Shown one piece after another: positions 27,775 through 35,555 of a stretch of DNA of 64,000 nucleotides. This DNA comes from Sphingomonadaceae bacterium (GTDB lineage Bacteria > Pseudomonadota > Alphaproteobacteria > Sphingomonadales > Sphingomonadaceae). Within the stretch, counting starts at the first letter, position 1. Every line of letters begins with the position of its first letter. The DNA lies in contig JACKLA010000001.1 in NCBI GenBank assembly GCA_024236155.1, positions 1,178,001 to 1,242,000 of the forward strand, written 5' to 3'. Under the pieces are notes generated by a model that was not told where the DNA came from, searched no databases, and was given only the letters and a program-made list of their open reading frames with translations. Both the position numbers and the translations under genes were made by a program.

Positions 27775-29321
27775 TGGTGAGAGGCAGGCGGCACGCCGAC
27801 CGGCATGGTGCGTTTTCGGGCAACCGCGTATCTCGGGCGATCATCGATATCGGGTCGAACACGGTCCGCCTCGTGCTCTATGGCGGGTCTCCGCGCGCTC
27901 CTGTGGTGCTGTTCAACGAGAAGGTCGCCGCGACACTTGGGCGCGAGATCGGCGAAACGGGCAGGCTGGCGGACGAAGCGATAGAACTGGCCATGCGCGC
28001 ATTGCGCCGCTTCGCGATCCTGCTCAACGAACTTGATGTCGAACATGTCGATGTGCTCGCGACAGCCGCGTCGAGGGAGGCAAGCAATGGCGGCGAGTTC
28101 CTCGCACAAGTCAGGGAGCTGGGTTTCGAACCGCGCCTGCTGTCGGGGGAGGAAGAAGCTGAAATCAGCGCCATGGGCGTGATCGGGGCCTTTCCGGGCG
28201 CTGTTGGCGTGGCGGCCGATCTCGGCGGGGGCAGTCTTGAGCTCGTGAGGGTTGCCGATGATGGCTGTTCGGCGGGCTTCAGCATGCCGCTTGGTACATT
28301 GCGCCTGCCTGCGCTGGTCGGCGAGGATGTCGAAGCCGGACGCATCGCAATCGGTGAGGTGATCGCAAGGGCCGGGGCGGATTTCCCCGACGGTGAGACA
28401 CTTTACCTTGTCGGCGGCACCTGGCGCGCCATGGCCGTGCTGGCGATGGAGCAGGTGGACTATCCGCTGACCGACCCGCATGCCTATTGCCTGTCGGGCA
28501 CAGAGGCGCAGCGGCTGGCCGGTCGGATTGTACGCGCCGATCCGGCAGAGTTGCGCCGATTGCCGCGCATTACCGAAATGCGGGCATCGAACCTGCCATT
28601 GGCGGGGGTGCTTCTCGAAGTCCTCCTCGATCGGCTCAAGCCGCAGCAGGTGGTCTTCTCGTCCTGGGGCCTGCGTGAAGGGATGCTCTATTCGCAGCTG
28701 ACCGCTGCAGCGCAGGCGCAGGACCCCTTGCTCGCCGGGGTCGGGGAATTTGCCATGCTGCGGGGGTGCCCGCCGGTCCTGGCGGCGCAGGTTGCCGGAT
28801 GGACTGCCGATGTTGCCGCACGCATGCCGGCGGGTAGCGAGCGTGTCCGACTGGCTGCAATCATGCTTGCACTGGCATCGATGCAGATAGAGCCCAACTT
28901 GCGGGTGGCGATCGGCCTCGACTGGTCGCTCCAGAAACGGTGGATCGACATCACCGCTGCCGAACGCGCAATGATGGCAGTCGCGATCGCGGCAAACGGC
29001 AACAGCTACGACCTCCCGAAAGGTGTGCTGGACCTGCTTTCGAAGGATGAAATTGAGTCGGCAATCGGTTGGGGCCTGGCAGTCAGGTTATGCCGAAGAT
29101 TGGGTGCCCGGGCCCCCAAACTGTTCCAGCACAGCAGCCTGGAAATCAGCGACGACGCCACTTTGGTGCTTGCGATCGAAAAAAGTCATGCCCCGCTTTA
29201 CGGGCTGGGGAATGAAAAGGATCTTGTACTGCTGGCCGACCGGCTTGCGCTTGAACCGCAGTTCCGTAGCGTAAATCAACTGCGTGTCGGTAACGCCCAG
29301 ATTCCGAAACCTGTTGCGTAG
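27774..29321 (+). CDS. ppx: Exopolyphosphatase (Ppx/GppA family)
   Basis: A 515-residue enzyme that hydrolyses polyphosphate or pppGpp. The ASKHA ATPase-like motifs are IIDIGSNTVRLVLY, SGEEEAEISAMG and AADLGGGSLELV. A helical HD-like region makes up the C-terminal 200 residues. It is coupled to ppk by a one-base overlap, so the same transcript encodes polymer making and breaking. The first 20 residues (MVRGRRHADRHGAFSGNRVS) are not conserved in the family. Confidence 0.94.
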   Translation: MVRGRRHADRHGAFSGNRVSRAIIDIGSNTVRLVLYGGSPRAPVVLFNEKVAATLGREIGETGRLADEAIELAMRALRRFAILLNELDVEHVDVLATAASREASNGGEFLAQVRELGFEPRLLSGEEEAEISAMGVIGAFPGAVGVAADLGGGSLELVRVADDGCSAGFSMPLGTLRLPALVGEDVEAGRIAIGEVIARAGADFPDGETLYLVGGTWRAMAVLAMEQVDYPLTDPHAYCLSGTEAQRLAGRIVRADPAELRRLPRITEMRASNLPLAGVLLEVLLDRLKPQQVVFSSWGLREGMLYSQLTAAAQAQDPLLAGVGEFAMLRGCPPVLAAQVAGWTADVAARMPAGSERVRLAAIMLALASMQIEPNLRVAIGLDWSLQKRWIDITAAERAMMAVAIAANGNSYDLPKGVLDLLSKDEIESAIGWGLAVRLCRRLGARAPKLFQHSSLEISDDATLVLAIEKSHAPLYGLGNEKDLVLLADRLALEPQFRSVNQLRVGNAQIPKPVA

Positions 29322-29452
29322 AAAATCCCAGTTGCAAAACAAAACGATTAAGGCGCGCTCGATTTGAGCAATCCTATTACCAGAACCACCCCAACTGGCT
29401 TAGCCTCTGTCCTACAGGCTGCCCAAGACAGCCATAAAATGGGAGAGGACTT

Positions 29453-32335
29453 ATGAGGGTTAAAGCTACTCTGCTTGCCGGTATTGCCGGCTGCGTACTC
29501 GCTACACCTGCCTTTGCACAGGACAATTCCGGCACGGACAGCCAACCGGCTCCGCGCTTCAACAGCGGCGAAATCGTCGTTACCGCGCAGCGCCAATCGG
29601 AAAGCCTGCAGGAAGTTCCGATCGCGGTCAGCGCGTTCACAGCCGAAGCGCTGGAATCGCAGCAGATCGAAAACGCCAGCGATCTCCAGCTCACCCTGCC
29701 GAACGTGTCGTTCACCAAGAGCAACTTCACTTCGTCGAGCTTCACCATTCGCGGGATTGGTGACCTTTGCGTGGGTGTGAGCTGCGATAGCGCGACCGCC
29801 ATCCATCTCAATTCCGCACCGCTGTTCAACACCCGCCTGTTCGAAACCGAGTATTTCGACCTTGAGCGGATCGAAGTGCTGCGTGGCCCGCAGGGCACGC
29901 TGTTCGGGCGCAACGCAACGTCTGGCGTGGTCAACGTCGTCAGCGCGAAGCCCGATCTTTCCGGCTTCGGTGCCAAGGGCGAATTCGAATACGGCAATTA
30001 CAACAGCATCAAGGCCAAGGGCATGATCAACGTGCCGATTGGCGATACGATCGGGCTGCGCGTGGCCGGTTTCTACCTCAACCGCGATGGCTATACCGAC
30101 AATCTCTATGACGGGTCGGATATCGATGATCGCGATATGTATGCCATTCGCGGTTCGCTGCGGTTCGAACCGGGGCCGGATACAACCATCGACCTGATGG
30201 GGTACTATTTCCGCGAAGACGATAATCGCATGCGTATCCAGAAGCAGCTGTGCCAGCGCGACCCGACGGGCGTGCTCGGCTGCCTCAACAACCGCCGCGA
30301 TTTCGCCAAGACCAATTCGAACTCGACCTTCACCGGCACGCTCGGCTCGTCGGAATTCCTCGCTATCAACGGCATTCCCGCGTCGCTGGGACTGAACAGC
30401 CTTTACGGCCCGGATGCCTATGCGAATTTCATCGAACCGGCGGACGTTCGCCAGGTGAACACGCAGTTCACCCCGGAATATTTCGCCGACGAAATGCAGC
30501 TCTACGGCCATATCGAACATGACTTCGGCACCATCGCCGTCGGTCTTTCGGGCATGTATCAGGAAACCAGCGTTGACTCGCGGCAGGACTACAACAATGG
30601 CGTGGGCGCAATTCCGAACGCTGCCATTGCTTTCCCGACGCTGCAGGCATTTGCCAACAATGCCGCCGGCCCGGGTACGGGCGTTTATTTCCAGCCCATT
30701 GTCGATGCCCTGTTCTCAGGCACCGATCTGTGCGTATCGGACACACGGCTGGACAATCGGGGTGCCTATGAAGGCTTCAGCATCTGTACGCCCGATGGCA
30801 CGCAGTTCGACCGGTCGAACCAGGAAAACAGCTCCTGGTCGGGCGAGCTGATCATCTCGTCGGATTTCGACGGGCCGTTCAACTTCCTGCTCGGCGGCAT
30901 CTATGCAGAGTCGCACGTCAAGGAAAACAGCTATTACGTGAATGCCTTTGCGATCGACTACATCGCAGGTGTACTCGGCTCGTTTACCAGCCTCTCAAAC
31001 GGTCTGGCCCCGAGCTATCTTGCGACGTCGTTCTTCCGTAACAACACGCAGGATTTCAAACTCGAAAGCTTCGGCATTTTCGGTGAAGCCTATTTCGACA
31101 TTTCCGATCAGCTCAAGCTAACGGCAGGCCTGCGTTATAACGATGACAAGAAGTCGATTACTGCACGGTCGACGCTGGCGAGCTTCCTAAATCCCTACAG
31201 CAACGATGGTGATCCGTTCGCTTCGCCGTTTGTCGGCAGCTTCGACGCCGACCCGGGGACGGCAGGAAACCAGCTTGCCCAGACACGTTCGGTCGCTTTC
31301 GACGAGATAACCGGCCGTGTCGTGCTCGACTACCAGATCGATGCCGATCACCTGCTCTATGCGTCCTACTCGCGCGGCTACAAGTCAGGGGGGATCAACC
31401 CGCCGCTGCAGCCCATTTTCGCTGTGCCGGACAGCTTTGGCCCGGAACAGATCGACGCGTTCGAAATCGGTTCGAAGAACACCTTTGCGAACGGTGCATT
31501 GCAGCTCAACGCGACGGCCTTCTATTACAAGTACAAGGACCTGCAGCTGAGCCGCATCATCGCGCGTACTTCGGTCAACGACACGATTGACGCGAACATC
31601 TGGGGGCTGGAACTGGAGTCGATCCTGCGGCCTGACGATCACTGGATGTTCAACATCAACTTCAGCTATCTCAACGCTGAAGTCGCTGGCGACCAGTTCT
31701 TCTCCAACCCGCGCGATCCGGGCGGTGGCGATCCGAATGCGGTGATCATCAAGGATATCACCAACGGTGCGCTCTGTGCGGTGACCGGTCCGTCGCAGGC
31801 CGTCACGGCAGGCTTCGTCACAGCAGTGAACGGTGGCCTAGGCCTGCAAGGACCGACCGCGTTCCCGGCCGACGGCGGGATTGCTTCGACTGGCGCATTC
31901 AGCATCTGTTCGGTGCTCGATGCCAACGCTCCGGCTGGGATCAGCGTCCTGAGCCCGGGTGTCGAAGTGAACCTGAAAGGCAACAAGCTACCGCAGGCAC
32001 CCGAAATGAAGGCATCGGTCGGTATGCAGTATACGGCCGAGTTCGACAGCGGGATGACGCTGGTCCCCCGCTTCGACCTCGCTTTCACCGGTGAGCAGTA
32101 TGGCAATGTGTTCAACGGCAATGTCAACCGGATCAAGCCCTTCGTGCAGGCGAATGCGCAGATCCAGCTGAACGCTGCGGACAACCAGTGGTTCGCCCGC
32201 GCGTTTGTCCAGAACATCTTTGACAGCAACTCGACCACCGGCCTTTATGTGACCGATGCCTCGTCGGGCCTGTTCAGCAACATCTTCACGCTCGATCCGC
32301 GCCGCTACGGTATCGCGGTGGGTATCGAATTCTGA
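29453..32335 (+). CDS. TonB-dependent outer-membrane receptor
   Basis: A 960-residue receptor of the type that opens with IVVTAQRQSESLQEVPIAVSAF. A signal peptide ends near TPAFAQ. The plug contains FTIRGIGD and RIEVLRGPQGTLFGRNATSGVVNVVS, and the barrel ends in RRYGIAVGIEF. ATG 29453 follows GGGAGAGGA. It stands alone between ppx and a strong terminator, so its ligand cannot be inferred from neighbours. The plug holds an unusual cysteine pair (DLCVGVSCDSA). Members of this group are annotated for siderophores, vitamins and many other ligands. Confidence 0.94.
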   Translation: MRVKATLLAGIAGCVLATPAFAQDNSGTDSQPAPRFNSGEIVVTAQRQSESLQEVPIAVSAFTAEALESQQIENASDLQLTLPNVSFTKSNFTSSSFTIRGIGDLCVGVSCDSATAIHLNSAPLFNTRLFETEYFDLERIEVLRGPQGTLFGRNATSGVVNVVSAKPDLSGFGAKGEFEYGNYNSIKAKGMINVPIGDTIGLRVAGFYLNRDGYTDNLYDGSDIDDRDMYAIRGSLRFEPGPDTTIDLMGYYFREDDNRMRIQKQLCQRDPTGVLGCLNNRRDFAKTNSNSTFTGTLGSSEFLAINGIPASLGLNSLYGPDAYANFIEPADVRQVNTQFTPEYFADEMQLYGHIEHDFGTIAVGLSGMYQETSVDSRQDYNNGVGAIPNAAIAFPTLQAFANNAAGPGTGVYFQPIVDALFSGTDLCVSDTRLDNRGAYEGFSICTPDGTQFDRSNQENSSWSGELIISSDFDGPFNFLLGGIYAESHVKENSYYVNAFAIDYIAGVLGSFTSLSNGLAPSYLATSFFRNNTQDFKLESFGIFGEAYFDISDQLKLTAGLRYNDDKKSITARSTLASFLNPYSNDGDPFASPFVGSFDADPGTAGNQLAQTRSVAFDEITGRVVLDYQIDADHLLYASYSRGYKSGGINPPLQPIFAVPDSFGPEQIDAFEIGSKNTFANGALQLNATAFYYKYKDLQLSRIIARTSVNDTIDANIWGLELESILRPDDHWMFNINFSYLNAEVAGDQFFSNPRDPGGGDPNAVIIKDITNGALCAVTGPSQAVTAGFVTAVNGGLGLQGPTAFPADGGIASTGAFSICSVLDANAPAGISVLSPGVEVNLKGNKLPQAPEMKASVGMQYTAEFDSGMTLVPRFDLAFTGEQYGNVFNGNVNRIKPFVQANAQIQLNAADNQWFARAFVQNIFDSNSTTGLYVTDASSGLFSNIFTLDPRRYGIAVGIEF

Positions 32336-32359
32336 TCCTTCGAGAGTGAAAGAAAGAGG

Positions 32360-32392
32360 AGGCCGGGCCGTTGCGCCCGGCCTTTTTCTTTG
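32360..32392 (+). terminator. Rho-independent terminator after the TonB receptor
   Basis: A perfect 9-bp GC stem (AGGCCGGGC / GCCCGGCCT) with a six-base loop is followed by TTTTTCTTT. Confidence 0.93.
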
Positions 32393-32401
32393 CCCGGCAA
32401 G

Positions 32402-33160
32402 TCAGCGCGTGGAAGCGAAGGGGGAGAAGTCGGTCCCGGTGTCGTAGATGTCGACGCCTTCCGCGTGCTTGAGACGATTGACGACGAGATAGGTAGCCGG
32501 GGTCAGCACCGCCTCCCACAGCACCTTGAGCGCCCAGTTGGTGACCATCACCAGCAGCACTGCCCGGGTCTCCCACTCGCCGAGAAAGGCGACCGGGTAG
32601 AAGATCGCGCTATCGACCGCCTGGCCGAATACGGTCGAGCCGATGGTGCGGCTCCACAGCGCCTTGCCAGCCGTCCAGATCTTCATCTTGGCGAGTACGA
32701 ATGCGTTGACGAATTCACCCGCCCAGAAGGCAAGGATCGATGCCAGCACGATGCGCGGCACCTGTCCGAACACGGCCTCATAGGCCGGTTGGTTTTCCCA
32801 GCCATCCGCCGCCGGAAGCGCGACGACAACGAACGACATGAAGGCCATGAAGATCATCGCCGCAAAGCCGACCCAGATGCAGCGCCGTGCGCGCTGGTAG
32901 CCATAGACCTCGGTCAGCACATCCCCGATCACATAGCTGATCGGGAAGAACAGGATGCCCGCGCCGAAGATGAAGGCCCCATCGGGCGCGGGCCACCAGC
33001 CTTGAGGCCACCAGCCGACGGCAACGGAGGAGAGCTTCGCCGCGCCGATCACATTGGACAGCAGGAGGATTGCCACGAAGGCAACCATGACGATGTCGAA
33101 ATAGCGGAACGAGCGCGCTCCGCCGCGCGATGTGTCCACCCGTGCCGGTTCGGTTTCCAT
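32402..33160 (-). CDS. yhhQ: Queuosine precursor transporter (YhhQ family)
   Basis: A 252-residue inner-membrane protein of the YhhQ/VUT family that imports queuosine precursors used to modify tRNA wobble bases. Typical motifs are AGILFFPISYVIGDVLTEVYGY, ASILAFWAGEFVNAFVLAKMK, RTIGSTVFGQAVDSAIFY and TPATYLVVNRLK. About six membrane helices are visible. I prefer ATG 33160; an upstream ATG at 33181 gives a longer, less convincing N-terminus. A tRNA-Arg gene starts just upstream on the other strand. Confidence 0.92.
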   Translation of the reverse strand: METEPARVDTSRGGARSFRYFDIVMVAFVAILLLSNVIGAAKLSSVAVGWWPQGWWPAPDGAFIFGAGILFFPISYVIGDVLTEVYGYQRARRCIWVGFAAMIFMAFMSFVVVALPAADGWENQPAYEAVFGQVPRIVLASILAFWAGEFVNAFVLAKMKIWTAGKALWSRTIGSTVFGQAVDSAIFYPVAFLGEWETRAVLLVMVTNWALKVLWEAVLTPATYLVVNRLKHAEGVDIYDTGTDFSPFASTR

Positions 33161-33221
33161 AGCGGTGAGACCTATCGCCATTTGCGCGATCCGAAAAGCA
33201 CGGTATTGGCGCAAGCAGCGC

Positions 33222-33298
33222 GCGCCCGTAGCTCATCTGGATAGAGCGCGAGACTTCTAATCTTGAGGCAGCAGGTTCGAGTCCTGCCGGGCGCGCCA
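33222..33298 (+). tRNA. tRNA-Arg (anticodon TCT)
   Basis: A full cloverleaf can be drawn. The acceptor stem is GCGCCCG/CGGGCGC, the D-arm GCTC/GAGC, the anticodon stem CGAGA/TCTTG with loop CTTCTAA (anticodon TCT at 33254-33256) and the T-arm GCAGG-TTCGAGT-CCTGC. The discriminator is G, and CCA is encoded (33296-33298). It decodes AGA codons. Its last 19 bases are repeated 122 bp downstream. Confidence 0.97.
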
Positions 33299-33420
33299 AC
33301 CGGCACAAAGTGTCGGGTGGGGTGCCCCAAAGGATCGAACCTTGTTCGGAATCGGAGCAGCCGCAGGCTGCGGAGATGAACGAGCCCGCCAGGGCGAGGA
33401 CAGTCCTGCCGGGCGCGCCA
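33280..33420 (+). repeat. Duplicated tRNA-Arg 3' end (att-like direct repeat)
   Basis: The 19-mer AGTCCTGCCGGGCGCGCCA occurs at 33280-33298 (tRNA 3' end) and again at 33402-33420. Direct repeats of a tRNA 3' end usually mark the borders of an element inserted by a tyrosine recombinase. Here only about 100 bp lie between them, including a small palindrome (GCAGCCGCAGGCTGC, 33358-33372). No integrase is present. It is either a deletion scar or a partial tRNA duplication. Confidence 0.7.
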
Positions 33421-33435
33421 CCCGGCCTGCAGCGA

Positions 33436-34227
33436 TCAGCCGCGCATCACCGCGTCGAGCGGCTCGCCGGTCACGGGATAACCCGCATCGTCGGGGATAC
33501 GCAGGAATCGGGTGCCGTTTTCTTCGGTCATGAAAGGCGTGATCGTGCGCACCGGGTAACGCTCGCAATCCGTCCGCGCGGCGGCGAAATCGGGGTATTG
33601 CGCAAGCCGTTCGAGATTGCGCCGGGTCGGGAAGATCACGCTCAGTTCGCCCCGTCCGGCTGCGTCGAGCGCCCCTTGCGCAGTGGTCCAGAACAGCCGC
33701 GTGTTCTCGGTCTCGTCGACCGTAATTTCGACCGCCCCGGTGCCAAGATCGGCCAGGTAGAAGCGCGTATCGAACATGCGGGGGACGCGTTCGTTCTTGG
33801 GAAACCAGCGTGCGAAGGGCAGCACCGCATCGAGGTCGATCGTCCAGCCCATCGTGTTGAGCACCGGGGCAAGGGTGGTCGCTTCCAGCAGCAGCTGCCG
33901 GGCGCGGCGGGCCGCTATGGCGTCGACTGCGCCGCTGACCCCGATCACCAGCCCGGTTTCCTCGAGCGTCTCCCTGATTGCGGCGATACGATGTGCCGCC
34001 TCGTCGCGTTCGAGATCCCCGCCCACGCGCGAGGCAAGTTCATAGTCGGCCGGATCGACACGCCCGCCGGGGAAGACTGCAGCCCCGCCGGCAAAGGTCA
34101 TTGCGCGCGATCGCGTGACCATCAGCAGTTCTGGCGGCCCCCCGTCCTTCGCCTTGCGAAAGACAACAACGGTTGCTGCCGGGATTGCTTCGCCAGACGG
34201 AGTGCTTGTGCCATTCGGTTGTGCCAT
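33436..34227 (-). CDS. Nudix hydrolase
   Basis: A 263-residue Nudix-fold hydrolase. The Nudix box is intact (E in LERDEAAHR, then RETLEETGLV), preceded by FAGGAAVFPGGRVDPAD. The family cleaves nucleoside diphosphates linked to another group, such as CoA or NDP-sugars; the substrate is not evident here. I placed the start at ATG 34227, since the longer frame up to 34266 lacks a spaced ribosome site. The N-terminal hydrophobic stretch of that longer frame is not used. Confidence 0.86.
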   Translation of the reverse strand: MAQPNGTSTPSGEAIPAATVVVFRKAKDGGPPELLMVTRSRAMTFAGGAAVFPGGRVDPADYELASRVGGDLERDEAAHRIAAIRETLEETGLVIGVSGAVDAIAARRARQLLLEATTLAPVLNTMGWTIDLDAVLPFARWFPKNERVPRMFDTRFYLADLGTGAVEITVDETENTRLFWTTAQGALDAAGRGELSVIFPTRRNLERLAQYPDFAAARTDCERYPVRTITPFMTEENGTRFLRIPDDAGYPVTGEPLDAVMRG

Positions 34228-34334
34228 GCAACCGGTCTGGAGCAGCCCGGCGAGGGTGGCAAGCACCTTCGCAACGCCGCGTTACAACTGCTGTCGGATT
34301 GCTTTACAAAACTGCGCCTCGCAAATTTTCGTTA

Positions 34335-34347
34335 ACCATCGAATGGT
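34335..34347. promoter_or_regulatory. NtrC-like dyad upstream of the sigma-54 promoter
   Basis: ACCA-N5-TGGT (34335-34347) is the inner core of the NtrC consensus (GCACCA-N5-TGGTGC). It is centred about 58 bp before the predicted start of the small RNA. The outer bases do not match, so an activator other than NtrC is possible. Confidence 0.35.
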
Positions 34348-34372
34348 CCGGAAATTGGCCGCTTCTGCAATT

Positions 34373-34388
34373 TGGCACGGCACCTGCA
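34373..34388 (+). promoter_or_regulatory. Sigma-54 (-24/-12) promoter
   Basis: TGGCACGGCACCTGCA has the invariant GG (34374-34375) and GC (34386-34387) exactly ten bases apart, and 6/6 agreement with the -24 element TGGCAC. Transcription would start near 34399 and run on the plus strand into the terminator at 34464-34504. Confidence 0.65.
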
Positions 34389-34398
34389 TCTTGTAACG

Positions 34399-34504
34399 CA
34401 TATCGATTGGTCCTCGATAACAGGTGCAACCACCGGTCTCCCGGTTGCTCCGACCCGAAAAAGAAGGCCCGGTTCGCAGTTGGACGAACCGGGCCTTTCT
34501 TTTT
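34399..34504 (+). ncRNA. Candidate sigma-54-dependent small RNA
   Basis: A region of about 105 nt lies between a sigma-54 promoter and a strong terminator and has no open reading frame. Three stem-loops can be drawn: TATCGA/TCGATA with loop TTGGTCC (34401-34419), GCAACC/GGTTGC with the C-rich loop ACCGGTCTCCC (34426-34448), and the 13-bp terminator stem. C-rich loops of this kind often pair with ribosome-binding sites in alphaproteobacterial small RNAs. I do not recognise a known family. Expression is inferred from the signals only. Confidence 0.55.
34458..34504. terminator. Bidirectional Rho-independent terminator
   Basis: A perfect 13-bp stem (AAGGCCCGGTTCG / CGAACCGGGCCTT, 34464-34497) has T-rich tails on both strands. 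On the plus strand it ends the candidate small RNA; on the minus strand it ends the grxD transcript. Confidence 0.92.
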
Positions 34505-34522
34505 GTGCCGATGGCAGGGATG

Positions 34523-34852
34523 TTACTGCGCCCTGGCGACATCCTTCTGCGTCATCAGTTCCTGCAGTTCGCCAGCCTCGTACATTTCCATCATGATGTC
34601 GCTGCCGCCGACGAATTCACCCTTCACATAAAGCTGCGGGATGGTCGGCCAGTCGGAATAGGACTTGATCCCCTGGCGGATTTCCATGTCCTGCAGCACG
34701 TCGACGCTTTCATAGGCAACGCCGCAATGGTCGAGGATCGCCACCGCACGGCTGGAAAAGCCGCATTGCGGGAACAGCGGGGTGCCCTTCATGAACAGGA
34801 CGACGTCGTTATCGCCGACGATCCCGGAAATGCGTTCGTTGGTATCGGACAT
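34523..34852 (-). CDS. grxD: Monothiol glutaredoxin (Grx4/GrxD)
   Basis: A 109-residue CGFS-type glutaredoxin (C30 in FPQCGFS; later TIPQLYVKGEFVGGSDI binds glutathione). The family carries or transfers [2Fe-2S] clusters and pairs with BolA proteins. A bolA-type gene lies 25 bp upstream in the same direction, supporting a shared role in iron-sulfur handling. Length and motifs are normal. Confidence 0.97.
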   Translation of the reverse strand: MSDTNERISGIVGDNDVVLFMKGTPLFPQCGFSSRAVAILDHCGVAYESVDVLQDMEIRQGIKSYSDWPTIPQLYVKGEFVGGSDIMMEMYEAGELQELMTQKDVARAQ

Positions 34853-34877
34853 GGTGTTATCTGCCTGGTAATTCGGT

Positions 34878-35120
34878 TTACGCGTCCGAGGTGGGTGCTT
34901 GGGTCGTCAGTTGCAAGGCGTGCAGCACGCCGCCCATGTTCCCGCCCAGTGCTTCATAGACCATCTTGTGCTGCTGCACCCGGTTCTTGCCCGCGAATTG
35001 CGGCGCCACGACCTTCGCCGCCCAATGATCGTTGTCACCGGCAAGATCGCGCATTTCCACCTCGGCACCGGGCAGGGCAGCGGTAATCATCGATACGATT
35101 TCGTCTGCCGCCATCGGCAT
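34878..35120 (-). CDS. BolA/IbaG family protein
   Basis: An 80-residue protein of the BolA family. The helix-turn motif NRVQQHKMVYEALGGNMGGVLHALQL near the C-terminus is diagnostic. BolA proteins form complexes with CGFS glutaredoxins that hold an iron-sulfur cluster, and grxD is the next gene. I chose the first ATG (35120), whose GAGG site lies about nine bases away, within the tail of the previous gene. Confidence 0.93.
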   Translation of the reverse strand: MPMAADEIVSMITAALPGAEVEMRDLAGDNDHWAAKVVAPQFAGKNRVQQHKMVYEALGGNMGGVLHALQLTTQAPTSDA

Positions 35121-35124
35121 CGGA

Positions 35125-35448
35125 TCAGACCTCGCCCATCAGCTGGCGGCGCGCCTCGATCGATTTTTCCTCAAGCGCCGCACGCACGCCCGCCTCGTCG
35201 ATATCGACTTCGGCACCGGTCAGGTCGCCCAGCAGCTTGCGGATCACGTCCTCGTCGCCCGCTTCCTCGAAATCGGCCTGGACCACCGCCTTGGCATAGG
35301 CATCGGTTTCCTCAGGGGTCAGGCCCATCAGTTCGGCGGCCCATTCCCCGAGCAGGCGGTTGCGGCGTGCAGCAACGCGGAATGCGGTGTCTTCATCCAT
35401 CGCGAACTTGGCTTCTTCGGCGCGTTCGCGGTCCTTGAAATCGGTCAT
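35125..35448 (-). CDS. F1-ATPase inhibitor zeta subunit (DUF1476)
   Basis: A 107-residue DUF1476 protein (FKDRERAEEAKFAMDEDTAFRVAARRNRLLGEWAAELMG). In Paracoccus the homologue (zeta) binds F1-ATPase and blocks ATP hydrolysis. The N-terminal inhibitory segment is present. ATG 35448 has AGAGGA upstream. It heads the zeta-bolA-grxD run. Confidence 0.93.
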   Translation of the reverse strand: MTDFKDRERAEEAKFAMDEDTAFRVAARRNRLLGEWAAELMGLTPEETDAYAKAVVQADFEEAGDEDVIRKLLGDLTGAEVDIDEAGVRAALEEKSIEARRQLMGEV

Positions 35449-35555
35449 AATATCCTCTTGGGCGAAACGGAAATCTCGCAATGGGAGATAGGTGCCACCC
35501 ACAGCGCGGGCAAGCGGCTTTCTCGTCTTTTGCGAGACCGGCTCAGGATCGGCAC

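Noticed and set aside
33257..33568. A minus-strand frame beginning near the tRNA with WRARQDSNLLPQD
   Set aside because: This peptide is the well-known false translation of a tRNA gene.
34355..34370. A second sigma-54 promoter (TTGGCCGCTTCTGCAA)
   Set aside because: The GG and GC pairs are eight, not ten, bases apart.
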